Shown piece by piece: positions 10,181 through 21,071 of a stretch of DNA of 64,000 bases; the first letter of the stretch is position 1; each line of letters opens with the position of its first letter. A program made the translations under genes and the position numbers. Below the pieces are notes generated by a model. The model was given only the letters and a program-made list of their open reading frames with translations, ran no database searches and was not told the origin of the DNA. Source of the stretch: Hemicordylus capensis (lineage: Eukaryota; Chordata; Lepidosauria; Squamata; Cordylidae); the NCBI RefSeq assembly GCF_027244095.1, contig NC_069661.1:16440001-16504000 (forward strand), in the 5' to 3' direction.

Positions 10181-10680
10181 GAGGCTATTCCCATGATTGA
10201 TGGAAAATGGGCTAAGGGAGCCTGCTTCCCATTGATCGTGGGAACCACCGGGCTCGCAGGTGAGCCCAGTGCTCCCAAGGCAGCTAGCCTGCCTAGAACA
10301 CCCTCCCCTTAAATGAGGCTAACAGAGTGAGTGCTCCGTTAACTTCAGTTCTTTGCTCGTGTGTCGCTGCGGTGTGCACACATGGCGGGCAGTGACACAA
10401 GAGTAGACCCCTGACAGGGAGGCTGCAGCCAGCCTCCCGGGCTCAGGGGTCTCACCAGGATGCCCGTGCATTCACACGGGGCATCCTAGGACTCCCAGGG
10501 GCCTCACAGTCACCGATCCCTGCAGCCCCCGCCGGCTCCATGACAGAGCCGGCAGTCATGTGGTTGGCTGATCCGGCCACCCCAGGGCTTCCCTTTGATC
10601 GTCTGCGGGGAGAGCGGGCTAAGCCCACTCTCCCGGCAAGCCCAACAGAAGCTCTTCTCACGGATCATGAGAAGAACTTC
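10181..10680. mobile_element. Hairpin-chain MITE (GAGGC family), copy 3
   Basis: Runs from GAGGCTATTCCCATGATTG to ATGAGAAGAACTTC, 500 bp, with ACT on both sides (10178-10180, 10681-10683). Internal stem-loops include GGGAGGCTGCAGCCAGCCTCCC (about 10418-10439), GGATGCCC against GGGCATCC (10457-10490) and GGAGTGAG-type words near 10325-10345. Shares order of hairpins with copies 1, 2 and 5. Confidence 0.75.
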
Positions 10681-11465
10681 ACTATCTGTCTCTGGATTTG
10701 TGAGAAGGAGATTCTGACCCTGGCATGTGAATGAATGAAGGGAAAGGCATGGAACTTGCCTACCAACATCTGTTGTATTGCTGTTTACTAAACCTGTCTA
10801 CTCCTTGGTTTGGTTCTTCATGACCAAATCATATACTGAGTGCACATGATAGCATGATACCGCCTAGTACAGACATCCCTCTAACAGCAGGAGAATTGTT
10901 TTGCAAAGAATCATACAGAATAGAAACTTTTTATTATTAGCATGCATGAGGAATTCAGCTCTGATTGTTACAACTACAATGCTTTCTGGCAATTCTACGT
11001 TACCGGAAATTGTTGTGATTAATTTCTTTGAGACTCTTTGAAAACTAAAGCTTTTTAGGATGTGAGAAGCTTGTGATGCAGGAGTGCATTCAAAAGAAGG
11101 TGTGCATAAAGAAAGTGACAGGGAACACTTACCTCATGACTTTACTAGGTCAGAAATGAATATGAGAACAGGGATGAAATAGTGAACAATCCAAGGCAAA
11201 CCACGCTGAAAAATGCAATAATCACAGTTGCTTTTAAAAAATGGGTTAAGGTGTAATTTTGTAGAGGTTTTGTACTGTTATTTTTGTATCCTCCTTTGTG
11301 TGAGAAGAGGATAGATCTTCAGGAAAACTAGAAGTTCATAATACGCCATGTCTGTCTATGGAACCCGATGAGAGAAGTTGCATTTCCTAGCAACCAAGCA
11401 CTCCCTAGAAAAATCTAGACAGAAGACTTTTCACTGGTTTAAAAAAAAACTGCAATGTGGCTATA
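10681..11465. other. Unique non-coding DNA
   Basis: No gene, repeat family or RNA recognised. AT-rich. Confidence 0.5.
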
Positions 11466-11466
11466 G

Positions 11467-11532
11467 ATCAGTGCAAAGGTATCTGCTTTGCATGCTGAAG
11501 GTCCCAGGTTCAATTCCTGACATCTGCAGCCT
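11467..11532 (+). repeat. tRNA-like module of SINE, fragment
   Basis: Reads tctgctttgcatgctgaag then gtcccaggttcaattcctg (B box near 11505-11517). It matches the tRNA-like middle of the window's chimeric SINE, without head or tail. Likely a relic of the simple tRNA form. Confidence 0.6.
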
Positions 11533-11557
11533 ATAGTGATCACGACTCAGAGTCATT

Positions 11558-11652
11558 CTGTCCTCCACGAATTTGTTCCTCCACGAATTTGAGGATCTGT
11601 CCTCCACGAATTTGTCGGTGGGCCTTTAAAGCCATCCAAGCTGGTGGCTTGT
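11558..11652 (-). mobile_element. CR1 scrap with triplicated word
   Basis: The end (cctttaaagccatccaagctggtgg, shown here only in part) is standard for the CR1 3' region on the minus strand. The preceding word tcctccacgaatttg occurs three times in 60 bases (11561, 11576 and 11600), whereas other CR1 copies have it once. Local tandem duplication inside a dead CR1. Confidence 0.7.
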
Positions 11653-11907
11653 AAGTAAAGGTAAAGTGTGCCATCAAGTTGGTGTCGACTCCTGGTGGCC
11701 ACAGAGCCCTGTGGTTGTCTTTGGTAGAATACAAGAGGGGTTTACCATTGCCATCTCCCACGCAGTATGAGATGATGCCTTCCAGCAGCTTCCTATATCG
11801 CTGCTGCCAGATATAGGTTTTTCCCATAGTCTGGGAAACATACCAGCAGAGATTCGAACCGGCAACCTCTGGCTTGATAATCAAGTCATTTCCCTGCTGC
11901 ACCATTA
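11653..11907 (-). repeat. Sauria-type SINE, copy B
   Basis: Minus-strand orientation. tRNA-like head with B box GGTTCGAATCTCTG (plus-strand 11850-11863), middle with agatataggtttttcccat, BovB-like tail with gtgccatcaagttggtgtcg near 11668-11687. It lies directly next to the CR1 scrap. Similar in length to copy A. Confidence 0.85.
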
Positions 11908-14063
11908 GATGGTCTGTTATCAGACAGAATAGGTCACTAATTATAATTTAAAGCTTTGTTGGCACAAAAGTGGGAAATTAGACATAAAAGATGTTTGTGT
12001 ATATGACTGATTCTTCCTTTGCAGGCAGCTTCAAATATATCAGGGTGGCCAGCTTGAGAGTATCCAGCTGTTGTTGGACTACAGCTCCCATCATCCCCCT
12101 ATGTAGCCTATGTAATTGTTGCTAGCAGCCATCAGGAATGGTTGTAAGTATATGCAGAACAGAAACTCATGGTGACCATCAGTAACATGATAAAGACCAA
12201 GAGGAATATTCTAGAAAGAAATGGGTCTAAATCCGGGATGTTCCTAACCATCCAAATACTTGAGAGGGACAACAGTGTACAGAAGCGGAGGCTGAAAGTG
12301 AATCAAATGTATGCAGTGAGAAAAGAGGCCCTCAACAACTCCATCATCTTTCTAACAGACAAGCAAAAGTTGGAGCATTTCTGCATGAACTGTTTGTCCT
12401 CTGCATATTCCAGCCTGGGCACCGGGCCACATAAGCGCCACGTGCCATAAAGGGTCAGCAGAAGCAGGCCATCTCTCTCAGTATGTTGCGCATATTTCAG
12501 CCACTCTCAACGGCATCATTCGGGCTCTCTGTCGAAAGCTGACCTAAATTGAGAAGCAGGAAAGGGAGAGAAAGCAGCTGCCTGGACACCGTTGTTCTGT
12601 TTCCAGTGTGGATCGAGCCTCTCTAATCCCCTTGGATTTTCTAGCTACCCAAACAGCTTGGGCCCATCAACAAATTGCAGCGGCATATGGTCCAGGTTTA
12701 TGAGTAATCTGGCACATGCTTAGGGCAAGGAGAGATGTCATCCTCTCGCAAATACAGAAAATATTGTGGTACGTGTGTCTATATACATCTCTTTAATGGC
12801 TGTGCTTATACCACTGATTCACAAGGCTGCCCTGCGTGTTTATATTTCAGCTAGTTGTATTTAAAATACATCCTTCGTCATTGGCAAATGTGTAAACATA
12901 GCAAAAAGTCCAAATTAAAACAGAATCCTTTTGTTAATGTTACTTAGCATTTGCACCCCCTATAGCAATATAATGGAGGACACAAAAAGCATGCCGGGGG
13001 GGGGGGTCCTCTCTCTTTTTAAAGTCTTGATTCCAAACCCAATAGTCATCCAAAAGTCATCAGCACACAATCTTATATCTATTTCTGAAAGAGCTAGAAA
13101 TGTCATGATCTTTATGGATGTATAACCAGAACATCCATACTGGTGAGAGGGAGGTACTGGCAGAACAGGGGTAATCTGCAGATACTTAGCTTTCACAAAA
13201 CTCTGGAGGAAAAAATGTAATAGTGCACCTCCCCTCCGAACTGCTCCAATGTAACTCAGTGGTGTGGAATGTTCATGGACTCAGAGGGCAGTGAACAGAC
13301 AACCACATGGGCAGAGCTAATGGAACTCAGTGGCAAGAAGTGGGAGGGAAAGGGTTTGAATAAAAAGAGCAAAAGATTTCTGTTTCTCTGCTTCAAGAAT
13401 ACTCCTTCAAGATAGTCACAAACCCTTCTGCTTCTGAGGTGGAAGGGGGTCCAACGCTTTCACCATCCTCAAGCACAGACTCTAGTGCACACCAGGGCTA
13501 TACTGCAAAACCTTGGTGTGGGTTCATATTTATTACAACTATTGTCCATTGCCATTGTCCGTCTCTTTTTGCCTGCAATGAGGCAAGGCAATAATGACCC
13601 CTGCTTTTGTGATGATGAGATTTTTAATGCCCAACAAATGTTCTTAATGCAATAGAAATGTCTGCATGCAACTGGTGACAGAAATGTATTTCTAGAATCA
13701 GCGCCAGCCCTAAGACAAACAGTGCCCTTGGCAGCCCACATGGTTAATTTATCCATGTGTTTTGTTTCCTTCTTAGCTCACTGCAGACAATATACTCATC
13801 AAACAGTGAGCCACCAAGCTCAGCTTGGTTCCTCCTTCAGGCAGGCACCCCAGGCCCACCCCTAAGGTGTGCCCTGCCTAGAATGACAGTAAAGAGGAAA
13901 TCCCCCCCCCACCAAAAAAATCAGGTCAGGTCCTCAGTGACTTCCATTTCACAAACACAAGAATAATGTTCAAATGAGATTAAAACAGGCGCCTTCCAAA
14001 ATCTTAGAAGGGACAGAGGTGGGAGAGAAGATTATCTCTTCACCACGGTGCATTAGCACTCTA
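11908..14063. other. Mostly unique non-coding DNA
   Basis: Contains a decayed fold-back hAT arm at about 12062-12120 (ttggactacagctcccatcatcccc in part). A G-run of ten sits at 12997-13006. A frame of 93 codons at 12169-12450 shows no family I recognise, no splice context and no repeat; I do not call it a gene. Nothing else stands out. Confidence 0.5.
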
Positions 14064-14071
14064 CAGTACAG

Positions 14072-14724
14072 TAGGGGTGTGCACTAAACTAGCTGGCCCG
14101 GCTCAGTTGGAGTCCAAACTGGACTCGAACCAGACCAGACCAGTTCAGTTTTTCACTCACTCAAACTCCTGTTCGGTTCGGTGGGAGGGTTCACAGATTT
14201 TTAAATTTTTTAAAAAACCAACTTACCCCCTCCAGGGGGCTTCTCCAAGGCCATGGGAAGTTCTCCAGAGGTTTCCCCTCCCCCACCAGCCCCCATTACT
14301 GCCAAAATTGCCCAGTTTGGGTGATCTTCGGCCCATTCTGGGCCTGCCCTCCATCATGGGAGCCATTTTGGAGGCCACTGCACATGCCCAATGGGTATGT
14401 GTGTGGCAAGCTCATGACACAGACTTGGGTCATGAAGACCGCCCAAACTGGGTGACTTTGGCAGTAATGGAGGCCAGCGGAGGGAAGGGGGACTTCCAGA
14501 GGACCCACTACCACCACACACCGCATTAGAGAAACCTCCCGGAGGTGGTAAGTTGATTTTTCTTTTTTTAAAAAAACTCCAACCCCCCCCCAAACTTCAA
14601 ACCCCCCAAACAGGTCGGCAGGTTTGGCTCAATGCCGAACTGAACTGCAGCGGTTTGTTCAACATCGAACCGAACCAGTTTGATGTCAAACAGGTTCAGT
14701 CCCAAACCTGTTTGCACATCCCTA
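14072..14724. mobile_element. hAT-like non-autonomous element
   Basis: Ends TAGGGGTGTGCACTAAAC and GTTTGCACATCCCTA, with exact 8-bp copies of CAGTACAG at 14064-14071 and 14725-14732. 653 bp with inverted inner blocks: CCAACTTACCCCCTCC faces GGAGGTGGTAAGTTGATTT, and cagtttgggtgatct faces actgggtgactttgg. Ends rich in gttcggttcgg/ccgaactgaac words. A relative ending gtgcacatcccta is at 17.5 kb. No coding frame. Confidence 0.85.
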
Positions 14725-14760
14725 CAGTACAGTACAGACCAGTCTACAGTTCCCTCTCAC

Positions 14761-15347
14761 TGTCGTGTTCCCTGCAGTGCTGGTCTCGTGGCAAGGATTC
14801 ACTAAGCAAATGAGCTGTAAATGAAGGTCACCAAGCTGAGGTCAGAAGTTGGGGAATCAGGTGTACAGAAGAGCCAGATATAGCAGGTCAAGTAACAAAT
14901 CAAGGTCCGAAGCCAGGAGATCAGGTCTACATGGGAGCAAGGTAAAGAGCAAGGATCAGCCTGGAAGCTTGGCAACAACGTTGCTTCAGCAAGGTCTTGT
15001 AGCAGCCTTTGTGAAGGGAAAGTGTGGCTCCTGACTATGCCCCTTGGCCTGGAACTCTGCAAGACTGAAAGTGCCTGTGCCTAGGTGTGAGATCACTGGT
15101 TGCAGCAGAGCTGAAGCCCTAGTGATGGCGCTGGTGTGGCTTCAGCCTCCTCTTCTGAACTAGAAGAGGGAGAAGAGGGCAATGGGGCATCTTCAGCCCG
15201 AAGGGGAGGCTCAGGGGATAGAGGATCTTCAGAGTCCTGGAGTGGGGGGGGGGATTCATATACCACTTCTTCCTCTGCATCATCAGAGACTGTTTTGGGG
15301 GTCTGTCTCTGATGCAGGTGGGGGGCTGAGACCCATGGCCCATGACA
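14761..15347. mobile_element. Solo LTR, fossil
   Basis: Begins TGTCGTGTTCC and ends CCATGACA, so it has the TGTC...GACA ends usual for LTRs, and CTCAC flanks it on both sides (14756-14760, 15348-15352). Length 587 bp. No internal region, so it is a solo LTR left by recombination. Superfamily (ERV or Ty3-like) not determined. The identical 5-bp duplication suggests it is not very old. Confidence 0.7.
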
Positions 15348-15540
15348 CTCACTGCGCTTCTCTAAATGAATGGAAACCCTGTTGCAGATAACCTTGTTTA
15401 ATAAGCCTCTTAGTTACCAACAAGTGTCTGGAGCCTGAATCAGTTCAGTACACGAGACAAGCTCTGTGATCAGAGAATCCAGATGTGACTGGGAGGGGTG
15501 CACGAATGTTAGCGCCTCCACACTCTCCGTTAAGTCCCTG

Positions 15541-16338
15541 CAGGGCCAGCCCAAGGGTTGGTGGTACCCCAGGCGAAGCAGTTGCTCCTGCCCTCTTGCC
15601 TGTGCAGCTAGGCACCTTCTGTTGGGTAGGCGGGCAGGCAATCTCTGTCGCCAACCTTACTGCCCACTTGCTATCCTTGCTGCTCCTGCCACGGACCTGC
15701 CACGTGGCTCCTGCCACGTGGCTCCTGCCACGCTGCTTTATAATGTTGCTGCTGTGCAGCATGGCATTGTGATTCTAATGCACCGCGGCAGGCCAGCTGC
15801 CCAGAAGTAGCAGCAGGAGTGATGGGCAGAGGTGGTGAGCAGAACAAGTGGGCAGCCAGGCAGGCAGCAGGGATGGGGAGTGCCCACTCGGTCGCCCACC
15901 CTCTTGGTCGTTCACTCCCACCCATGGGAGCGACATAGGAACATAGGAAGCTGCCTTATACTGAGTCAGACCATCACTCCATCTAGCTCAGTATTGTCTA
16001 CACAGACTGGCAGCGGCTTCTCAAAGGTTACAGGCAGGAGTCTCTCTCAGCCCTTTCCTGGAGATGGCAGGGAGGGAACTTGGAACCTTCTGCAAGCAAG
16101 CATGCAGCTGCTTCCCAGGCTCCACCCCTGAAGGGGAACATCATACAGTGCTCACATGTAGTCTCCCATTCAAATGCAAACCAGGGTGGACCCTGCTTAG
16201 CAAAGGGGACAGATCATGCTTGCTAGTACAAGACGACCATCTCTTGTGATAGCAACATGTGATCTAGACTGTTGGTGCCCTTCCCCACTTTGCACCCTAG
16301 GTGACCGCCTAGTTTGACTAGCAGACAGGCCGGTCCTG
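15541..16338. mobile_element. hAT-like element carrying a SINE
   Basis: Ends CAGGGCCAGCCCAAGGG and GACAGGCCGGTCCTG; the flanking octamers agtccctg and aatcccag agree at 6 of 8 places, so the duplication is decayed. Inside is a repeated word ccacgtggctcctg (15700-15730). A chimeric SINE occupies 15934-16244. Without the SINE the element is about 490 bp. Confidence 0.6.
15934..16244 (-). repeat. 5S-tRNA chimeric SINE
   Basis: Near full length on the minus strand: tail cataggaacataggaagctg (15934-15953), body with ggcagggagggaacttgg, then the head with gtctcccattcaaatgc and ctgcttagcaaagggg, which is the complement of the 5S C box and A box. Inserted in a hAT-like element. Confidence 0.85.
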
Positions 16339-16454
16339 AATCCCAGAGCAGAAGGGCATCAGCAGGAGGACAGTGGCTGAGGTGGGTTTTGAAGCTGGGC
16401 TCCTTGCAGACATGAAGCTATTCTAGGCCTCAGGCACCATATGTCATGTAGTTA

Positions 16455-16556
16455 ATGACTACTAACTAAGGACTACACAATACTACTTGACCACACCATG
16501 ACCTTCTTCTAAGGACTACACAATTCTTCTCAGGACCACTATTCTGGTTTTTACTA

Positions 16557-16606
<50 letters not shown>

Positions 16607-16705
16607 ACTACTACTACTACTACTACCACTATCATCATTTGTATTACTCTTCCAGTAAATCATTCTAAGGACAACTCAATTCTTCCTGACCACACCATGA
16701 CTTTG
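16455..16705. repeat. Compound (TAC)(TGC)(TAC) triplet repeat
   Basis: At 16552-16627 a triplet tract runs (TAC)n, (TGC)n, (TAC)n with the CTG-type core in the middle. It is flanked by duplicated words: ggactacacaat occurs at 16469 and 16515, and gaccacaccatgac at 16489 and 16688. It translates to a serine run on the minus strand, which is no evidence for a gene. Confidence 0.85.
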
Positions 16706-17269
16706 TATAGCACCGGAGTTCTTAAGGGCCCAAACAGCAATTGAAGTTGCAAGAATTTAAGTTAAACAGGTTATATTTTTATGCTAGTAAAACAGGCTTG
16801 TAGTTGGCAAGCATTCCTCCTGTACCACAAAGTGACCATGCACTCTCCCTTCACTCCTTGCTAGTTGATGACCAGAAGAGCTGTTTTCTTTTGAGTGTGT
16901 AATAGTGTTGCTGCCAAGAACTCCTAAAAAGACAGATTTTAGGAGACTGAATGAGATAGATGAACAGAGATATCTAGTGCAATGTTTTCGTGTTTTTCAG
17001 TTTCCTAAGTGAATTTCATTGACATCTGACACGGAGAGAAATCCAGTGAGCAGAAACAATATAACTTGTTTGTTTCTTCAGCATTCTGTGCAAGTCCAGA
17101 CTTCCTGTCTCTAAAGATACCCCAGAAAACTGCCAAAGTCTGTCAGAAGTCATCCTTTCCCATGCTTTTCCAATGGAAGAGTTTTTCTGTGGGTTTTGAT
17201 TTTTCTGGTAATGTACGTGAGGTCTGGAACCTACCTGCCAAACAGCATGTTTCTATCTTTTGTTGTTTA
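16706..17269. other. Unique non-coding DNA
   Basis: No gene or repeat recognised. The frame that begins near 17066 has no family signature and runs into the hAT-like element that follows. Confidence 0.45.
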
Positions 17270-17521
17270 GCCTGGGAATGCCCCGCACACGTCACACATT
17301 GCCGTGACGAGCACATGCATGGAGGCGACTTCCCCTTTTTCCGGGCAATGATAGGGGCAGGGGCGGCAGGAAGGAACGCTGCCGCCCAAAAAAACTTTGC
17401 ACCAAAGTGGAGCGCCAGAGGGGGGAAAGCAGTGGGAGGGGTGAGTACTACCCCCCTGCCCTCAAAGCTAGACATCCCCCCAGTGCTGGACCGTGCCTCC
17501 GTGGTTCCGTGCACATCCCTA
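17270..17521. mobile_element. hAT-like element, right part
   Basis: Ends GGTTCCGTGCACATCCCTA, matching the right terminus of the element at 14072-14724, and is GC-rich with cgccagaggggggaaagc and ccccttttttccgg-type words. The matching left end (TAGGGATGTGCA) is not seen, so the copy looks left-truncated. It abuts a CR1 3' end. Confidence 0.55.
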
Positions 17522-17619
17522 AAGAACAGCCCTGCTGGATCAGGCCCAAAGCCCATCTAGTCCAGCATCCAGTTTCACAGACTGGCCCACCAGATGCCAC
17601 TGGGAGAATACAGGCAGGA
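17522..17619 (-). mobile_element. CR1 3' end, first part
   Basis: Minus-strand CR1 from aagaacagccctgctgg to gaatacaggcagga. The rest continues at 18856 after a hAT insertion. The two parts join exactly in register once one copy of the octamer AGGCAGGA is removed. Confidence 0.85.
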
Positions 17620-18847
17620 CAGGGGCGTAGCAAGGTTGGAGTGGGCCCAGAGACAAGATTTTAAAATGCCCCCCCCCCAAAGTCCAGGGCCTCCGCACAC
17701 CCCAGGCCCCCAAGGATTTAAGTCTGATATTCCAAAATAAGTATGCTGCCTAGAAATACATTTCACTGAATACACACACACACGTCACAATATATAGTGA
17801 TATACATTGAGTACTATACATTTGTATTACTTTTAATGCCTAGAACACACTAGAAAGATGAATTATTAAAATGGGCCCCTCGCTGCAGATTAGCAAAGGA
17901 GACTTTCAACCATGCAGGGTGAACCTATGTTTGTTTTCCCAGAATTCTGAACAAATTCAGTCAAGTTTGATTGCAGGAGGTTTTTCACAGGAGGCTTTTA
18001 AAGCCATTTAACACACATCTCCTCTGGAATGGAGGTGCTGCATTCACATGTTGGCCAGATTTACCCTGAAGTCCCTGCAAGTTATTGGGGAGCAGTTCAC
18101 ACACAAGAAAAATAAAATAAAAGCACCACACATGCTTCACAGTTCTCACTCAGACCTTCTGGGTTGCAAAACAACTTGAACATAAGTGCATTTATAAATG
18201 AATGAATGAATAAATAAAATTAATAAAATACTGTTCCAGAAGTTTTTGCAATTTTCTGCCATGAAACAAGCCACTTATAGGGCTTTTTAGATAGTTTTTT
18301 TTAAGTCAGCAAATTTTCCAAGCTGTTTCAAAATAAATATTCAGAGACTTCTCGGTCCCTACCCCCCCCCCCATATCCAAGCCCTATGGCAAGCAGATCC
18401 CTATATATGGGGTGGGGTGGGGCGGGAAAGGTAACCACAAAAAGGAGTTCACACTCTACCTGGCAAATGCTGGTCTGGGTTAAGCAGGGCAGCAAGGGGT
18501 CTTCTGCTGCAGAGAACACTCTGGCTGCCTCCTCCTTCCTGGCTTGCTTGGGCCCTACTGGAGCTCAGGCTTCACTGCGGCCTACACTGAGGCCTCCGTG
18601 GAAGCCCCGCCCACCCGCCGATCAGCTGAGAGGCGGGAGAAAAGGAGCTCTTTGCAGCTGGGCTGCTGCTTCGATTGCGGGCCAGCAGAACAAGCAGGAG
18701 AGACGGGGAAGAGGGCAAGTGGCTGAGAGGCTATGGGGCTGGGCAGGGGGCAATGGGGAGTCACGTGAGGTGCCTCTGGGGTGCCCCTCCAGGCAGTGGG
18801 GCCCCCAGACAACTGTCTCCCCTTGCCCTATCATTGTTACGCGCCTG
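17620..18847 (-). mobile_element. 1.2-kb hAT-family element in CR1
   Basis: Ends CAGGGGCGTAGCAAGG and CATTGTTACGCGCCTG, with exact AGGCAGGA at 17612-17619 and 18848-18855. It is the same family as 6101-6534 in the opposite orientation and 800 bp longer. The extra interior (17720-18760) has a frame at 18386-18883 with no recognisable transposase. I take it to be non-autonomous. Contains a (CA)n at 17772-17783 and AT-rich (GAATGAAT) words at 18197-18212. Confidence 0.9.
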
Positions 18848-18855
18848 AGGCAGGA

Positions 18856-19020
18856 GTTAAGAGTAGAGGCATCCTGCTTCTGAGGCTGGAGGTGGCCTGT
18901 AGCCCTCCGACTAGTAGCCGTTGATAGACCTCTCCTTCATGAAGTTATCTGAACCCCACTTAAAGCCATCCAAGTTGTTGGCTGTCACCATATCTTGTGG
19001 CAAAGAATTCCACTACTTAT
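18856..19020 (-). mobile_element. CR1 3' region, second part
   Basis: Continues the CR1 of 17522-17619: cttctgaggctggaggtgg, then gatagacctctccttcatg, then cttgtggcaaagaattcc. 5'-truncated at about 19020. Confidence 0.85.
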
Positions 19021-20398
19021 ACTTGCAGTGCTATGAATCTACTGAGATGCCATCCACACAACTCTCATTGCATACTTTCCCACAAAAGGCACCTCAGCCA
19101 CCTGGCTCCTTCCTGCTTTGGCTCCTGGGAAGCAGCTGAAATTGTTTTTTACAACTTTGCGAGCCATTTCGAGACCCTGATGGTCAGAATGTGGGATAAC
19201 AAGCAAACCGACAAACAAGTTCTCTTCAAATCGAACTCATATCCTGAACTAGGCAGCTCTCTACAGGAGGGGCAAGCGCCCCCTCTGACAAGTAGTTTGT
19301 GCCCCACAGGATGCCCACTTCTGAATACCCCCCCACCTGACCCCCATTTTTTGGAATATATTTCGCATATTCCAGGCTAATATGTAGGATACAGCTTGCC
19401 CACCCATAAATGCATTTTGTCCCTTCTGTGCCCACCCTCAATCTTTTTCCCCCCTGGTACCACCACTCATCATGAATCAATTCTTCTCTGCTAGCCTGGG
19501 GTAATTAGCATGTTCCACTCCCTGCTGAATTTACTTATTTATTTCCCAATACAAAATGATGTCCCTGCCATCTACTTTAATCCACCCCACTCTCAGGCAT
19601 AAACACAAGTTCTGGCCACAGGCTGGCATTACATGAGAAACGATTTCAAACAGTGACCCTTTCAGTGGTGCACATATCCCCTGCTGTTCTCACATGATAA
19701 AAGCCCCCAACTGAACTCCATCCATACGGAAGCCACGCATTAGGGGAAAGGCATGTGCTCCAAAACCATGTTTAAATTTAGGTCCTGTAAAACCCAGGTC
19801 CAAAGTTCATTGTCTTGCATTGGCCTCTTGCATTGGCAGCCTCAATGGCACATTATTAATTGATACCACCCTACTAAATTGACAACAAGGGCTTTGGTCA
19901 ACAGCCAGATGGCCACTGCGGTAAGAATCATTTGGAACACCAAAGCAATTTCATCAGCTAGTTTGATTTAGATGGAGAGAAACTTCAACAGCCTCATTCT
20001 GTCCTATTGGAGACCATATGTTTATGCTAAAAACTGAAATATCTTATAGCTGGCTTTAAAGGGAACCTCTACACACAGAGCTGCAGGGGATGCGGCAATG
20101 GCATCATGAAAGAAATGGAAATAAATGTGTAACAGACAAAAAGGCTTTGCAGCTACATCATTGACAGATTGTTCCAGTGACTCAGCGACCATAGAATGGG
20201 AAACAACCAGTCTAAGTTAGTCATGACAATGTCCCACTGGCTGGCATCTTAATGCTGCGTGCTTGTTTCCAACAACAGTGCACAAAAAACACTAGCCTGT
20301 GTGGTAGACCCTGCATTTCGGAAACACAAGTGCTCTCGCTCAAGAGCACTCCTATTTTCGGCTATGACAATCTAGTTGTGCTCATGTCAGTTAGAACA
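19021..20398. other. Mostly unique non-coding DNA
   Basis: At about 19260-19480 there is a C-rich segment (aggaggggcaagcgcccc to ccccctggtaccaccac) that may be a decayed hAT copy, but its ends do not match well. The rest is featureless. Confidence 0.4.
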
Positions 20399-20698
20399 GA
20401 GAGAGCTGGTCTTGTGGTAGCAAGCATGACTTGTCCCCTTAAGCTAAGCAGGATCCACCCTGGTTGCATATGAAAGGGAGACTAGAAGTGTGAGCACTGT
20501 AAGATATTCCTCTTAGGGGATGGAGCCGCTCTGGGAAGAGCATCTAGGCTCTAAGTCCCCTCCCTGGCTTCTCCAAGATAGGGCTGAGAGAGATTCCTGC
20601 CTGCAACCTTGGAGAAGCTGCTTCCAGTCTGTGTAGACAATACTGAGTGAGATGGACCAATGGTCTGACTCAGTATATGGCAGCTTCCTATGTTCCTA
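20399..20698 (+). repeat. 5S-tRNA chimeric SINE
   Basis: Full-length plus-strand copy. Head: gagctggtcttgtggtagc, then TTAAGCTAAGCAGGATC and GAAAGGGAGAC (5S A-box-like and C-box-like). Linker with gatattcctcttagggg. Tail with agatggaccaatggtctg and gcttcctatgttcct. The last bases abut the 3' end of a CR1 in opposite orientation; both end in a tatgtt-type word. Confidence 0.9.
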
Positions 20699-20935
20699 AC
20701 ATAAGAACAACCCTGCTGGATCTGGCCCAAGGCCCATCCAGTCCAGCATCCAGTTTCACACAGTGGCCCACCAGATGCCTCTGAGAAGTACACAGGCAAG
20801 AGGTGAGGACATGCCCTGTCTCCTGCAGTTGCTCCTCTGAAATTTAAAGGCATCTTGCCTCTGAGGCTGGAGGTGGCCGATAGCCCTCAGACTAGTAGCC
20901 ATTGATAGACCTGTCTTCCGTGAATTTGTCTAAGC

Positions 20936-21071
20936 CAGTGATTCTCAAACTTGGGTCCTCAGGTGTTATTGGACTTCAACTCCCATAATCCCCAACCAAA
21001 GGCCACTGAGGCTGGGGATTATGGGAGTTGAAGTCCAGTAACACCTGAGGACCCATGTTTGAGAATCCCTG
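20936..21071. mobile_element. Near-perfect fold-back hAT hairpin
   Basis: 136 bp: left arm cagtgattctcaaacttggg and right arm with cccatgtttgagaatccctg, with tggacttcaactcccataat facing attatgggagttgaagtcca. The loop is only about 12 bases. Exact octamer GTCTAAGC on both sides (20928-20935, 21072-21079). The high arm identity suggests a young or conserved insertion. Decayed relatives lie at 0.6, 6.8, 12.1, 47.3, 48.4 and 61.2 kb. Confidence 0.9.

Noticed and set aside
12169-12450. A 93-codon open frame considered as a gene
   Set aside because: No family signature, no splice-like context and no neighbouring exon candidate; length is within chance for this composition.
16466-16663. Poly-serine protein on the minus strand
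   Set aside because: It is the translation of the triplet microsatellite.
19258-19480. Possible decayed hAT element
   Set aside because: C-rich ends do not pair convincingly and no octamer duplication is seen.
20440-20490. True 5S rRNA gene
   Set aside because: Only the A-box and C-box region is 5S-like; the rest of the molecule is absent and it continues into SINE sequence.
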